Source: Chitinophagaceae bacterium (GTDB taxonomy: Bacteria > Bacteroidota > Bacteroidia > Chitinophagales > Chitinophagaceae). From it: 15,104 bases of DNA. Position numbers and translations under genes: made by a program. The stretch covers positions 1 to 15,104 of the forward strand of contig JAGKWS010000112.1 in NCBI GenBank assembly GCA_021151685.1. The letters run 5' to 3'. Position 1 is the first letter of the stretch, and every line of letters begins with the position of its first letter. This document shows positions 6,932-13,799 of the stretch, in pieces. Under the pieces are notes generated by a model. The model did not search any database, was not told the origin of the DNA, and was given only the letters and a program-made list of their open reading frames with translations.

Positions 6932-8158
6932 TTACTTGAATTGCAGCACTTTGGCTGGTTGTATCCGGCGAATATACAACGTTGGCAGCCACATGCAAAG
7001 CACGCACACCGCCAGTGTGGCGAGGTCGGTAACGGCCAGTTGCCACCATACTATACGCACGGGTACGTACTGCATGAAATAAGAATCTTCGGGCAGTTTT
7101 ATTACCCCAAATGTTTGCTGTATGTAACACAGGCCCAATGCCAGTATGTTGCCGGCCAGTATGCCGGTGCCACCTATAATGGCCGCTATGTAGAGGAATA
7201 TATTGCGTGTTTTATGAAAGGGCATGCCCAATGCCTGCAAGAGCCCTATCATTACGGCTCGGTCTATAATAAGGATGAGCAGGGCCGCTGCCAAATGAAT
7301 GATGGCTACTATAGCCATAATAATGATGAGGATGATGCTGTTGCTGCCGAGGAGCTGCAACCAGTCGAATATAAAACTGTAGATGCTGGCGGTGGTTTGG
7401 GCGTATAGGGGTGGGTCTATGAGGTTGTAGTGTATGAGGGAAGCCACAGAGTCGGCCATGGCGGCCTCTGCGAGGTCTACCTGATAGCCATTGATGCTAT
7501 CGCCCCCCCAATTGTTGAGGCGTTGCAGCAGGCGGAGGTCGCAAACGGCAAAGAGTTTATCCATATCGTCCATACCGCTGTGGTACAGTCCGCATACACG
7601 CAGTCGGCGTATGCGCGGGGTATTGCCGGCTATAAAGTTGATTTGAACGGTATCGCCTGTGGTCAGGTTCAGTCGGTTGGCGGTAGAGCGCGATAGTACT
7701 ATGTCGTGTGCATACTGACTGTCGGCATAGTTTACCATGTGGCCTGTGCTGGTGATGCCTGTGCCAAAGCGGTAGTTGCTGTCTACGCCCTTCAGGTTGA
7801 TGCCCTCCAACTGGCCTTTGGCTTGCAAGATAACCGGTGTAACTGCATAGGGATATGCGGCGGTTACGCCCGGTAGTGCCCGCAGCGATTGCAACAGGTG
7901 GGTATCGGTAGCAATGGGAGGATCGAGCCCGATGGACGAGGTGCCGGTTTCATTGAACGGTTGCACCCGCACATGCCCCATAAAGGCAAAAACCTTCTCG
8001 GACACGGCATACCGAAAGCCCGACAGTATGGCCAATGTGGCTATCATGATTGCTACACAGAGGGCAGTAGCCGTAATAGCCAGCCGTATGATAAAGGCAG
8101 CAAAAGCCCCCTTTTGTTTTGCCATGTACCGCCGCGCTATATATAATGATAGTCTCAT
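6932..8158 (-). CDS. FtsX-like ABC permease, LolC/LolE-type
   Basis: The 408-aa protein has the four-helix layout of the LolC/E-MacB permease family: a membrane helix at about residues 25-47, a large periplasmic domain (about 50-265), and three helices at about 274-298, 318-345 and 370-395. The N-terminus LSLYIARRYMAKQKGA, the IGLLQALGM segment after helix 2 (the coupling region for the ATPase), and the C-terminus PAKVLQFK are typical of lipoprotein-releasing permeases. These extract lipoproteins from the inner membrane for delivery to the outer membrane, using a LolD-like ATPase, which is not encoded here. Bacteroidota often have one such permease gene apart from its ATPase. The start at 8158 agrees with the family. 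It is divergent from rplM and precedes the acyltransferase gene by 23 nt. The exact substrate is inferred. Confidence 0.85.
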   Translation of the reverse strand: MRLSLYIARRYMAKQKGAFAAFIIRLAITATALCVAIMIATLAILSGFRYAVSEKVFAFMGHVRVQPFNETGTSSIGLDPPIATDTHLLQSLRALPGVTAAYPYAVTPVILQAKGQLEGINLKGVDSNYRFGTGITSTGHMVNYADSQYAHDIVLSRSTANRLNLTTGDTVQINFIAGNTPRIRRLRVCGLYHSGMDDMDKLFAVCDLRLLQRLNNWGGDSINGYQVDLAEAAMADSVASLIHYNLIDPPLYAQTTASIYSFIFDWLQLLGSNSIILIIIMAIVAIIHLAAALLILIIDRAVMIGLLQALGMPFHKTRNIFLYIAAIIGGTGILAGNILALGLCYIQQTFGVIKLPEDSYFMQYVPVRIVWWQLAVTDLATLAVCVLCMWLPTLYIRRIQPAKVLQFK

Positions 8159-8172
8159 GCTGACCCGTGTAG

Positions 8173-8180
8173 CAAAAGTA
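8173..8180 (-). promoter_or_regulatory. Candidate -7 element of the permease operon
   Basis: On the minus strand TACTTTTG matches the Bacteroidota -7 consensus TAnnTTTG exactly, 14 nt before the start codon at 8158. No TTTG or TTG is seen at the matching -33 distance, so the promoter would be partial and its leader very short. Confidence 0.35.
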
Positions 8181-8352
8181 TATCATTTAGTGTTGTGGGG
8201 TGGGGAGAGTGTTTGTTTTGGCTTGATGTAGTTTTGGGAGCATTTGCCGGGGGCAAGTGGTGTGGATGTGTGGTGGTGCAAATATTTTTCATCGCCCGTT
8301 TTACTGATAATCAATGTGTTATAGACTTGCTGTAAAATTTCTTAATAAAAAG

Positions 8353-8384
8353 TTTGGCACTATCATCAGCCGTTTTTACTTTTG
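8353..8384 (+). promoter_or_regulatory. Bacteroidota-type promoter of the rplM operon
   Basis: TTTG (8353-8356), a 20-nt spacer and TACTTTTG (8377-8384) match the Bacteroidota housekeeping consensus TTTG-N19-21-TAnnTTTG perfectly. The expected transcript start near 8390 leaves a leader of about 55 nt before rplM. Confidence 0.8.
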
Positions 8385-8390
8385 CACTCC

Positions 8391-8444
8391 CAATTTTTAT
8401 AATTTATTTCCCCCGTATAAGCGGGGTAAAACAAGTAAAAGGTA
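8391..8444 (+). promoter_or_regulatory. rplM leader with a G+C-rich hairpin
   Basis: The short leader holds CCCCG (8411-8415) paired with CGGGG (8422-8426) around a 6-nt loop, 18 nt before the rplM start in an otherwise A+T-rich stretch. Ribosomal protein operons are often autoregulated through such leaders, with L13 as a known repressor in some bacteria. Whether this hairpin does so is inferred from position only. Confidence 0.35.
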
Positions 8445-8888
8445 ATGAGACATCTAAGCTTTAAAACAAAATCGGCCAACGAGACCATCGTAAAACGCGA
8501 CTGGCATGTTGTAGACGCTACCAACCAAACGCTGGGCCGCATGAGCTCGAAGATCGCTTCAGTTCTGCGTGGTAAGAACAAGGCATATTATACGCCTCAC
8601 TTCGACTGCGGTGATTATGTAATTGTAGTAAACTCGGCCCGTGTAATACTTACCGGCAACAAACTGGAAGATAAGGAGTATCAGACATATTCTTTGTACC
8701 CAGGTGGCCAGAAGATAGAATCGGCCAAGAACCTGATTGCCCGTCGTCCTAACCTGATGATAGAGCGCGCAGTAAAAGGCATGCTGCCAAAGAACCGTTT
8801 GGGCCGTGCTATGGCAAAGAAACTTTTCGTTTATGAAGGTGCAGAGCATCCTCATCAGGCGCAGACTCCTAAAGCGATGAGCATTTAA
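8445..8888 (+). CDS. rplM: 50S ribosomal protein L13
   Basis: The 147-aa protein is a full-length L13: WHVVDATNQTLGRMSSKIASVLRGKNK at residues 21-47, YYTPHFDCGDYVIVVN, and AVKGMLPKNRLGRAM near residues 114-128 are the family hallmarks. L13 binds 23S rRNA early in assembly of the large subunit. It is the first gene of rplM-rpsI-rpsB, a common order, with 59 nt to rpsI. The start codon at 8445 gives the short N-terminal extension (MRHLSFKTKSANE) usual in Bacteroidota. Transcription probably comes from the promoter at 8353-8384. Confidence 0.98.
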   Translation: MRHLSFKTKSANETIVKRDWHVVDATNQTLGRMSSKIASVLRGKNKAYYTPHFDCGDYVIVVNSARVILTGNKLEDKEYQTYSLYPGGQKIESAKNLIARRPNLMIERAVKGMLPKNRLGRAMAKKLFVYEGAEHPHQAQTPKAMSI

Positions 8889-8947
8889 GGACTATTGACC
8901 GGGATATAACAAAATAATTAAAAACATTACATAAAACCATTCAGTAA

Positions 8948-9337
8948 ATGGAAAAACAGAAAAACGCCGTTGGCCGCCGTAAGGAAGCTGTAGCCCGCGC
9001 ATATGTAAGCAAGGGTACCGGCAATATCACTGTAAACAACAAGGAATACAAGCAGTACTTCCCGATTATGTATTTGCAGAATCAGGTAGAACTTCCTCTT
9101 AAATTGACCGATTCTATGTCTGCTTTCGACGTTGTTATCAACGTACAAGGTGGTGGCCCTAAAGGACAAGCCGAAGCAGTGAAAATGGCCCTTGCACGCG
9201 TATTGTGCGACATCAATGCCGAGTTCCGCCCGGTGCTGAAGAAAGAAGGCCTGATGACCCGCGACAGCCGTTCTGTTGAACGCAAGAAATTTGGTAAGCG
9301 CAAAGCACGTCGTAGCTTCCAGTTCTCTAAACGCTAA
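8948..9337 (+). CDS. rpsI: 30S ribosomal protein S9
   Basis: The 129-aa protein is a complete S9: NAVGRRKEAVARAYV at the N-terminus, GGGPKGQAEAVKMALARVL in the middle (residues 68-86), and the basic tail ERKKFGKRKARRSFQFSKR whose final SKR reaches the tRNA in the P site. It sits between rplM (59 nt upstream) and rpsB (48 nt downstream) with no terminator on either side, so it is co-transcribed with both. Translation starts after an A-rich stretch without a Shine-Dalgarno sequence, as is normal in this phylum. Confidence 0.98.
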   Translation: MEKQKNAVGRRKEAVARAYVSKGTGNITVNNKEYKQYFPIMYLQNQVELPLKLTDSMSAFDVVINVQGGGPKGQAEAVKMALARVLCDINAEFRPVLKKEGLMTRDSRSVERKKFGKRKARRSFQFSKR

Positions 9338-9385
9338 TCGTGGTTTGGTTCAATTTATTTATTTAACAATCAAGAAATTATTAAA

Positions 9386-10327
9386 ATGGAAGATAATAAA
9401 ACACTGCACCAGCAGCTCCTTGAGGCAGGCGTACACTTCGGTCACCTGAAAAAGAAATGGAACCCCAAGATGCTTCCGTACATCTTCGCCGAGAAGAATG
9501 GTATTCATATCATAGACCTGAACAAAACCATTGAAGGTCTGGATGAAGCGGCTGCTGCACTGAAAGCTATAGCAAAGAGCGGTAAGAAAATTATGTTTGT
9601 TGCTACCAAGAAGCAAGCAAAAGAAATAGTAGCCGAGGCTGCACAGCGTGCCAACATGCCCTACGTTACAGAACGTTGGTTGGGTGGTATGCTTACCAAC
9701 TTCACAACTATCCGCAAGAGCGTAAAGAAAATGTTGAGCATTGAGAAAATGCTGAACGATGGTACGCTGGAAAGTGTAACCAAGAAGGAGCGTTTGACCC
9801 TGACACGCAGCAAAGAGAAAATGGAGAAAGTACTGGGCGGTATCTCTCAGATGGGCCGTGTACCAGCAGCTATCTTCATGGTAGACATCAGCCACGAGCA
9901 CATTGCACTGGCAGAAGCCAAGCGTTTGGGCATCACTACCTTTGCGATGGTAGATACCAACAGCGACCCTACTAAAGTAGACTTTGCTATACCTGCGAAC
10001 GACGATGCTACCAAGTCTATCGCCATCATTACTCAGTACCTTACTGCGGTAATAATGGAAGGCCTGCAAGAGCGCGCACAGATGAAAGAAACTGAAGACG
10101 ACAACCAGGAAGAAGAATCGGATAGCCAAGGCCGCGGTTTGGAAATGGCTGAAGAAGAAGGCGAAGGTGGTCGCCGTGGTGGTGCTGGCCGTGGCCGTAG
10201 TGGCGGCGGTGCTGGCGGTGGCAACCGTGGTGGTGCCGGTGGTGGCAATCGCGGTGGCGGTGGCCGTCCCGGTGGCGGTGGCAGTCGTCCTGGTGGTGGC
10301 GGAAGTCGCCCCGGTGGTGGCCGTTAA
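9386..10327 (+). CDS. rpsB: 30S ribosomal protein S2 with acidic and Gly/Arg-rich tail
   Basis: Residues 1 to about 230 are a normal S2: LLEAGVHFGHLKKKWNPKM, RWLGGMLTNFTTIRKSV and MVDTNSDPTKVDFAIPANDDA are the conserved blocks. S2 joins the small subunit late and helps place S1 and the mRNA. The protein continues for about 80 more residues, for a total of 313. Residues 236-260 are strongly acidic (ETEDDNQEEESDSQ, then EEEGE), and residues 261-313 are almost only Gly and Arg with some Ser, Pro, Asn and Ala, in repeats such as GGGNRGG and GGGGSRPGGGG, ending in GGR. The tail is in frame and uses varied glycine codons, so it is not a sequencing artefact of one repeat. Similar RGG tails bind RNA in other proteins. 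The hairpin at 10379-10400 follows the gene. Confidence 0.97.
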   Translation: MEDNKTLHQQLLEAGVHFGHLKKKWNPKMLPYIFAEKNGIHIIDLNKTIEGLDEAAAALKAIAKSGKKIMFVATKKQAKEIVAEAAQRANMPYVTERWLGGMLTNFTTIRKSVKKMLSIEKMLNDGTLESVTKKERLTLTRSKEKMEKVLGGISQMGRVPAAIFMVDISHEHIALAEAKRLGITTFAMVDTNSDPTKVDFAIPANDDATKSIAIITQYLTAVIMEGLQERAQMKETEDDNQEEESDSQGRGLEMAEEEGEGGRRGGAGRGRSGGGAGGGNRGGAGGGNRGGGGRPGGGGSRPGGGGSRPGGGR

Positions 10328-10378
10328 CTAATTCGGTTCGGTTTTAATATAAACTTAACAGTATTGGAAAATATCATT

Positions 10379-10400
10379 AAAGCCCCACATTTGGGGCTTT
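10379..10400 (+). terminator. Hairpin between rpsB and tsf, possible terminator
   Basis: AAAGCCCCA, loop CATT and TGGGGCTTT form a perfect 9-bp stem 51 nt after the rpsB stop codon. The T tract is short (TTT within the stem, then A-rich), so termination may be partial. The hairpin overlaps the -33 element of the candidate tsf promoter. Confidence 0.65.
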
Positions 10401-10421
10401 AATAATAAAATACGAATTTTG
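10390..10421 (+). promoter_or_regulatory. Candidate tsf promoter overlapping the hairpin
   Basis: TTTG (10390-10393), a 20-nt spacer and GAATTTTG (10414-10421) fit the Bacteroidota consensus with one mismatch (G for T in TAnnTTTG). The sequence after it, TTTTGCAC, is identical to that of the rplM promoter. The -33 element lies in the 3' half of the hairpin. Confidence 0.5.
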
Positions 10422-10462
10422 CACCCGCAAGAATAACGAAATCAATAAAATATCTTTATACA

Positions 10463-11305
10463 ATGAGTACAGTAACAATATCGGCGGCAGAAGTGAATAA
10501 GCTGCGCCAGCAGACAGGAGCCGGCATGATGGACTGCCGCAAAGCGCTTATAGAAAGCAATGGCGACTTTGAAGCAGCCATAGACTACCTGCGCAAAAAA
10601 GGCCAGAAGGTAGCTGCTAACCGCAGCGACCGCGATGCAAAAGAAGGTGTGGTGATTGCAAAAGCAAACGCTGAAAACACTTACGGCATTGTACTGAACC
10701 TGACATCTGAAACTGACTTCGTAGCTAAGAATGCAGAATTCATCGAATTTGCGCAGCAGATAGCTGATATAGCATTGGCTTCTAAAGTAACTACCATCGA
10801 AGACCTGAAAGCGGCTGCTATGGGCGGTGCTACTATCGGCGAAAAACTGATGGAAACTGTAGCTAAAATTGGCGAAAAAATCGACGTTTCTCGTTTTGAG
10901 CAGGTAACTGCCGATGCAGTAGTACCATACATACACAGCGGATACCGTATAGGTGTACTGGTAGGTATGAACCACGCTGCCAATGAAGGTATTGTAGCAG
11001 CAGGCAGGGACGTAGCTATGCAGATTGCTGCTATGAACCCACTGGCTGTAGATGCCGACAACGTACCTGAAGAAACTGTAGCTCGCGAAAAAGCGATAGC
11101 TGTAGAGCAAATAATGGCTGAAGGTAAGGCGGCTGACATGGCAGAAAAGATTGCTGCCGGAAAGCTGAACAAATTCTTCAAAGACAATACTTTGTTGCCA
11201 CAGGCGTTTGTAAAAGACAACAGCAAAACTGTTGCCGAATACCTTACAAGCGTAAGCAAAGGTCTTACTGTTACTACCTTCAAGCGTATTGCTGTAGGTG
11301 CGTAA
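10463..11305 (+). CDS. tsf: Translation elongation factor Ts
   Basis: The 280-aa protein is EF-Ts, the nucleotide exchange factor that releases GDP from EF-Tu. The N-terminal UBA-like domain has VNKLRQQTGAGMMDCRKAL (residues 11-29) and AAIDYLRKKGQK; the exchange motif SETDFVAKN (residues 82-90) is intact. The length is usual for a Bacteroidota EF-Ts. The rpsB-tsf order is widely conserved, but here a hairpin and a candidate promoter in the 135-nt gap suggest that tsf has its own transcript in addition to read-through. The start at 10463 follows an A+T-rich leader with no Shine-Dalgarno sequence. A strong two-way terminator follows the stop codon. Confidence 0.98.
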   Translation: MSTVTISAAEVNKLRQQTGAGMMDCRKALIESNGDFEAAIDYLRKKGQKVAANRSDRDAKEGVVIAKANAENTYGIVLNLTSETDFVAKNAEFIEFAQQIADIALASKVTTIEDLKAAAMGGATIGEKLMETVAKIGEKIDVSRFEQVTADAVVPYIHSGYRIGVLVGMNHAANEGIVAAGRDVAMQIAAMNPLAVDADNVPEETVAREKAIAVEQIMAEGKAADMAEKIAAGKLNKFFKDNTLLPQAFVKDNSKTVAEYLTSVSKGLTVTTFKRIAVGA

Positions 11306-11324
11306 TAGCATGTCTTTACCATAT

Positions 11325-11366
11325 AAAACGAAACAGCCGGCACACAAATGCCGGCTGTTTCGTTTT
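11325..11366. terminator. Bidirectional terminator between tsf and arsC
   Basis: AAAACGAAACAGCCGGCA (11325-11342) pairs perfectly with its complement at 11349-11366 in an 18-bp stem with a 6-nt loop. T tracts end the stem on both strands, so it can stop tsf from one side and the arsenic operon from the other. Confidence 0.92.
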
Positions 11367-11390
11367 ATTGCTATGTGTGAAGAGAGAAGA

Positions 11391-11780
11391 TTATATTATA
11401 CTCAGCAAATCTTTTACCTTGCGGGCTATAAGGTCACGTATCTGGTTGAATTCTTCACCTTCCATATGGCGAGGGTCGGGTATTTGCCAGTCTATGTGTT
11501 GTTTTGCGGGCATCCACGGGCAGGCATCTCCGCAACCCATGGTTACCACAGCATCGTAGGGCGCATATTCGCGCACTTCGTCCAGGCTTTTGCTGGCGTG
11601 GGTGCTGAGGTCGTAGCCCAACTGCTGCATGGCTGCTATAGCTTTGGGGTTTACCCTACCCGATGGAATGGAGCCTGCACTATAGCCTGTCACTTGGCCA
11701 TTGCCATATATTTGGGCAAAGGCCTGCGCCATCTGGCTGCGGTTGCTGTTTTCGATGCATACAAACAGTACTTTTTTCAT
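11391..11780 (-). CDS. arsC: Arsenate reductase, LMW phosphatase-like type
   Basis: The 129-aa protein has the low-molecular-weight tyrosine phosphatase fold used by thioredoxin-type arsenate reductases. The P-loop is CIENSNRSQ with nucleophile Cys8 and Arg14. Two further cysteines, Cys83 and Cys87 in TMGCGDACPWMP, match the resolving pair of that family, and the general acid loop is IPDPR near residue 100. This type reduces As(V) to As(III), passing a disulfide from Cys8 to the pair and on to thioredoxin. Cys83-Cys87 spacing is shorter than in the staphylococcal enzyme, as in many Bacteroidota forms. It is the last gene of the arsenic operon, 52 nt after the aquaporin gene, and is followed by the bidirectional terminator. 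A plain phosphatase is unlikely given the cysteine pair and the neighbours. Confidence 0.93.
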   Translation of the reverse strand: MKKVLFVCIENSNRSQMAQAFAQIYGNGQVTGYSAGSIPSGRVNPKAIAAMQQLGYDLSTHASKSLDEVREYAPYDAVVTMGCGDACPWMPAKQHIDWQIPDPRHMEGEEFNQIRDLIARKVKDLLSII

Positions 11781-11832
11781 TTTATAGAGATTGATGTTGT
11801 GTGAATGATGAATTTGAAGGTTGCCAAATTTG

Positions 11833-12510
11833 CTAAGTTTTATTGGAATGCTGGTTGCCAGAGGTAAGATACTTCCATACAGGAATAGCCGCTACAGCAC
11901 CTGCAATAGGGGCCACTATATATAACCAAAGGTGTTCTGTATGACCAGACACTATTGCAGGGGCAATGGAGCGTACGGGATTCATTGATGCTCCGCAAAT
12001 AGGGCCGGCAAACATCGCCTCGAGTGTTACCACGGCACCGATGGCTATACCCGCAAACATGCCTTGCTCCTTACTACCCGTGGCTACATTGATGATAACG
12101 AGCATGAGGAAAAACGTAAGTAACAGCTCCATCACAAAAGACTGCATGGCTGTACCAGAGGGCAGTGTACTGCCCAGCACTTCGTTGGCAGGGAACAGTA
12201 GCCTGAGCATGGCACTGGCCAGCAACGCACCTGCCAGCTGGCTGATGATGTACCCTGGTAGTTTGGCAGGGACAAACCTGCCGGCCACGGTAAATGCAAT
12301 ACTGACGGCAGGATTGAGATGGGCACCCGATATGCTACCGAGGCTGTAGATCATACTCATGACAATAAGGCCAAACGTAATGGCGATACCCACATGGGTA
12401 ATGGCACCACCCGATTGCTGATTAATGACAATTGCGCCCGTCCCACAAAAGACGAGCGCAAAAGTACCTATAAGCTCTGCAACACAATTCCTGATGTTGT
12501 TTGTAGCCAT
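11833..12510 (-). CDS. MIP-family aquaporin, AqpS/NIP-like, in the arsenic operon
   Basis: This 225-aa channel has six predicted membrane helices and the two half-helix motifs. The first is NPA (66-68, SGAHLNPAVS); the second is NPV (177-179, GASMNPVRS) instead of NPA. By alignment to AqpZ, the selectivity filter would be Phe46, Ala168, Ala174 and Arg180, wider than the Phe/His/Thr/Arg of a water channel. AGPICGASMNP resembles plant NIPs and the bacterial channels found in arsenic operons. Aquaglyceroporins pass neutral As(OH)3, and AqpS of Sinorhizobium meliloti is known to let arsenite formed by ArsC out of the cell; the same role is inferred here. The start at 12510 (MATNNIRNCVAELIGTF) is chosen because a 35-residue extension to 12615 would overlap arsM and is not channel-like. 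It starts 10 nt after the arsM stop codon, indicating tight co-transcription. Confidence 0.9.
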   Translation of the reverse strand: MATNNIRNCVAELIGTFALVFCGTGAIVINQQSGGAITHVGIAITFGLIVMSMIYSLGSISGAHLNPAVSIAFTVAGRFVPAKLPGYIISQLAGALLASAMLRLLFPANEVLGSTLPSGTAMQSFVMELLLTFFLMLVIINVATGSKEQGMFAGIAIGAVVTLEAMFAGPICGASMNPVRSIAPAIVSGHTEHLWLYIVAPIAGAVAAIPVWKYLTSGNQHSNKT

Positions 12511-12520
12511 AGTCTGCTTA

Positions 12521-13357
12521 TTAGCAGCAGCCCGAACCGGGTGTACAACAATCGGGTTTGGTAGCAAATACAGTAATGCTGTAGATACCTGTGCCACTGG
12601 TACGGAAGGCCGCAATTTCCTCTGCCGACATGTAGTTGCTCAATATATCGTCTGGTATTACTATTTCCTTTTCGCGTTGAATGGTGATATTGGCAAAACC
12701 GGCTTCCTGTATCAGGTCCAGATATTCTTCTTTTTGTATGGCACCACTCACGCAGCCCGCATACATTTCGGCAGCGTGTTGCAGATTGCCCGGTAATGTA
12801 CCCTGCAATACCACATCGGAAATGCTGAAATGGCCGCGGGTCTTCAGTACCCGGAAGATTTCGTTGATGACATTGCGCTTATTGGGTACCAGATTCAGCA
12901 CACAGTTGCTAATCACCACATCGGCAGCATTGGCTGTTACCGGCATTTTCTCTATGTCACCCTGACGAAATTCTACATTATTAAAGCCCAGTTTGTCGGC
13001 ATTGGCACGGGCCTTTGCTATCATGGCTTCGGTAAAGTCTATACCTATCACCTTACCTTTTTCGCCGGTGGCAGCACGGGCCACAAAGCAATCGTTGCCG
13101 GCACCGCTACCCAAGTCTATCACCACATCGCCGGGGCGTATGTGTGCAAACTCGGTAGGCAAGCCGCAACCAAGGCCCAAATCGGCATCGGCATTGTAGC
13201 CTTCCAGTTTGGTATAGTCATCGCTCATAATGTTGTACACCTCTGTGCTGCAACCACCTGCGCCGCAGCAAGATGTTGCATTTATTTCCTTAGGCTGGCT
13301 GGCAATCTCGGTATATTTCTGACGCACCAGATCTTTCAACTCTTGTTCTGTGTTCAT
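12521..13357 (-). CDS. arsM: Arsenite S-adenosylmethionine methyltransferase
   Basis: The 278-aa enzyme methylates As(III) with S-adenosylmethionine. Motif I is VIDLGSGAGNDC (residues 79-90), followed by the acidic end of strand 2 in GIDFTEAMIAKA. The arsenic-binding cysteines of ArsM are matched by Cys64 (DADLGLGCGLPTEF), Cys152 (ISNCVLNLVP) and Cys202 (MYAGCVSGA); a further cluster CCGAGGC lies at residues 30-36. The C-terminus ends in CCTPGSGCC, as in many ArsM proteins. The products are mono- to trimethylated arsenicals, some volatile. The gene follows arsR by 54 nt, and a candidate ArsR operator lies in that gap; the aquaporin gene follows after 10 nt. All functional residues are present, so activity is likely. 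Confidence 0.95.
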   Translation of the reverse strand: MNTEQELKDLVRQKYTEIASQPKEINATSCCGAGGCSTEVYNIMSDDYTKLEGYNADADLGLGCGLPTEFAHIRPGDVVIDLGSGAGNDCFVARAATGEKGKVIGIDFTEAMIAKARANADKLGFNNVEFRQGDIEKMPVTANAADVVISNCVLNLVPNKRNVINEIFRVLKTRGHFSISDVVLQGTLPGNLQHAAEMYAGCVSGAIQKEEYLDLIQEAGFANITIQREKEIVIPDDILSNYMSAEEIAAFRTSGTGIYSITVFATKPDCCTPGSGCC

Positions 13358-13376
13358 AATTGTTGGTTTTTTATTG

Positions 13377-13392
13377 ATTGTAATATTACGAT
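13377..13392 (-). promoter_or_regulatory. Second candidate ArsR operator, arsR-arsM gap
   Basis: ATTGTAATATTACGAT (plus strand) contains the perfect palindrome GTAATATTAC and matches the site upstream of arsR at 14 of 16 positions. It lies 19 nt before the arsM start codon. A -7-like TAATATTA lies inside it, but no clear -33 element is seen. Confidence 0.6.
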
Positions 13393-13411
13393 TGATTTGT
13401 GTAAAAAAATA

Positions 13412-13741
13412 TTAACAGCATTTATCCTTTTCACTCATTTCGAAAAAGAACGATGAAAAGAGGCTACGGTATTGTTTCCATACCTGTGGGTTGATGCAGT
13501 AACAAACATTGGTGCCATCAATAGTTCCCTGTACTATGCCCGCTTCTTTCAGCTCCTTCAAGTGCTGCGAAATGGTAGACTGTGCCAACCCTACTTCTTC
13601 TACTATACTACCGCATACGCAAGCCTGTTTGCGCACCAGCAGTTGCAGTATGGCAATACGGGCCGGGTGCGCCAATGCACGGGCCATATTGGCTACTTCT
13701 ATCTGGTGAGGTGTAAACAGTTCTGTTTTCGATGCGCCCAT
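13412..13741 (-). CDS. arsR: ArsR-family arsenite-responsive repressor
   Basis: The 109-aa protein is a winged-helix repressor of the ArsR/SmtB family. ARALAHPARIAILQLL (residues 20-35) and the recognition region VEEVGLAQSTISQHLKELKEAGIV (47-70) are typical. Candidate As(III) ligands are Cys41 and Cys43 in QACVCGSI, at the start of the helix-turn-helix as in E. coli ArsR, plus Cys80 and Cys82 in VCYCINP and a C-terminal Cys108-Cys109. Arsenite binding would release DNA. The start at 13741 (MGASKTELFTPHQ) is preferred to the upstream ATG at 13792, because the longer form would place the operator and promoter inside the coding region and its first 17 residues are not family-like. It is the first gene of the operon and probably represses itself. 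Confidence 0.93.
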   Translation of the reverse strand: MGASKTELFTPHQIEVANMARALAHPARIAILQLLVRKQACVCGSIVEEVGLAQSTISQHLKELKEAGIVQGTIDGTNVCYCINPQVWKQYRSLFSSFFFEMSEKDKCC

Positions 13742-13757
13742 GCTCTTGCTCTTTTCT

Positions 13758-13796
13758 ATCGCAATATTACGATGGTGGCATAAACTGGCCAAATTT
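13758..13796 (-). promoter_or_regulatory. arsR promoter overlapped by an ArsR operator
   Basis: On the minus strand TTTG (near 13790-13793) is followed after 20 nt by TAATATTG, one mismatch from the -7 consensus TAnnTTTG. That -7 element lies inside the 16-nt near-palindrome ATCGCAATATTACGAT (13758-13773, plus strand; 14 of 16 positions symmetric). Repressor bound there would block RNA polymerase. The site ends 17 nt before the arsR start at 13741. Confidence 0.7.
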
Positions 13797-13799
13797 ATT

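Noticed and set aside
6909..7130. An upstream extension of the acyltransferase start to 7130.
   Set aside because: It would overlap the permease gene by about 200 nt, and the added residues are unlike the family; the ATG at 6908 fits the 23-nt operon spacing.
9359..11347. Long minus-strand frames opposite rpsB and tsf.
   Set aside because: They are antisense shadows of well-identified translation genes.
12511..12615. An upstream extension of the aquaporin start to 12615.
   Set aside because: It lies inside arsM and adds a non-channel segment before the typical N-terminal helix.
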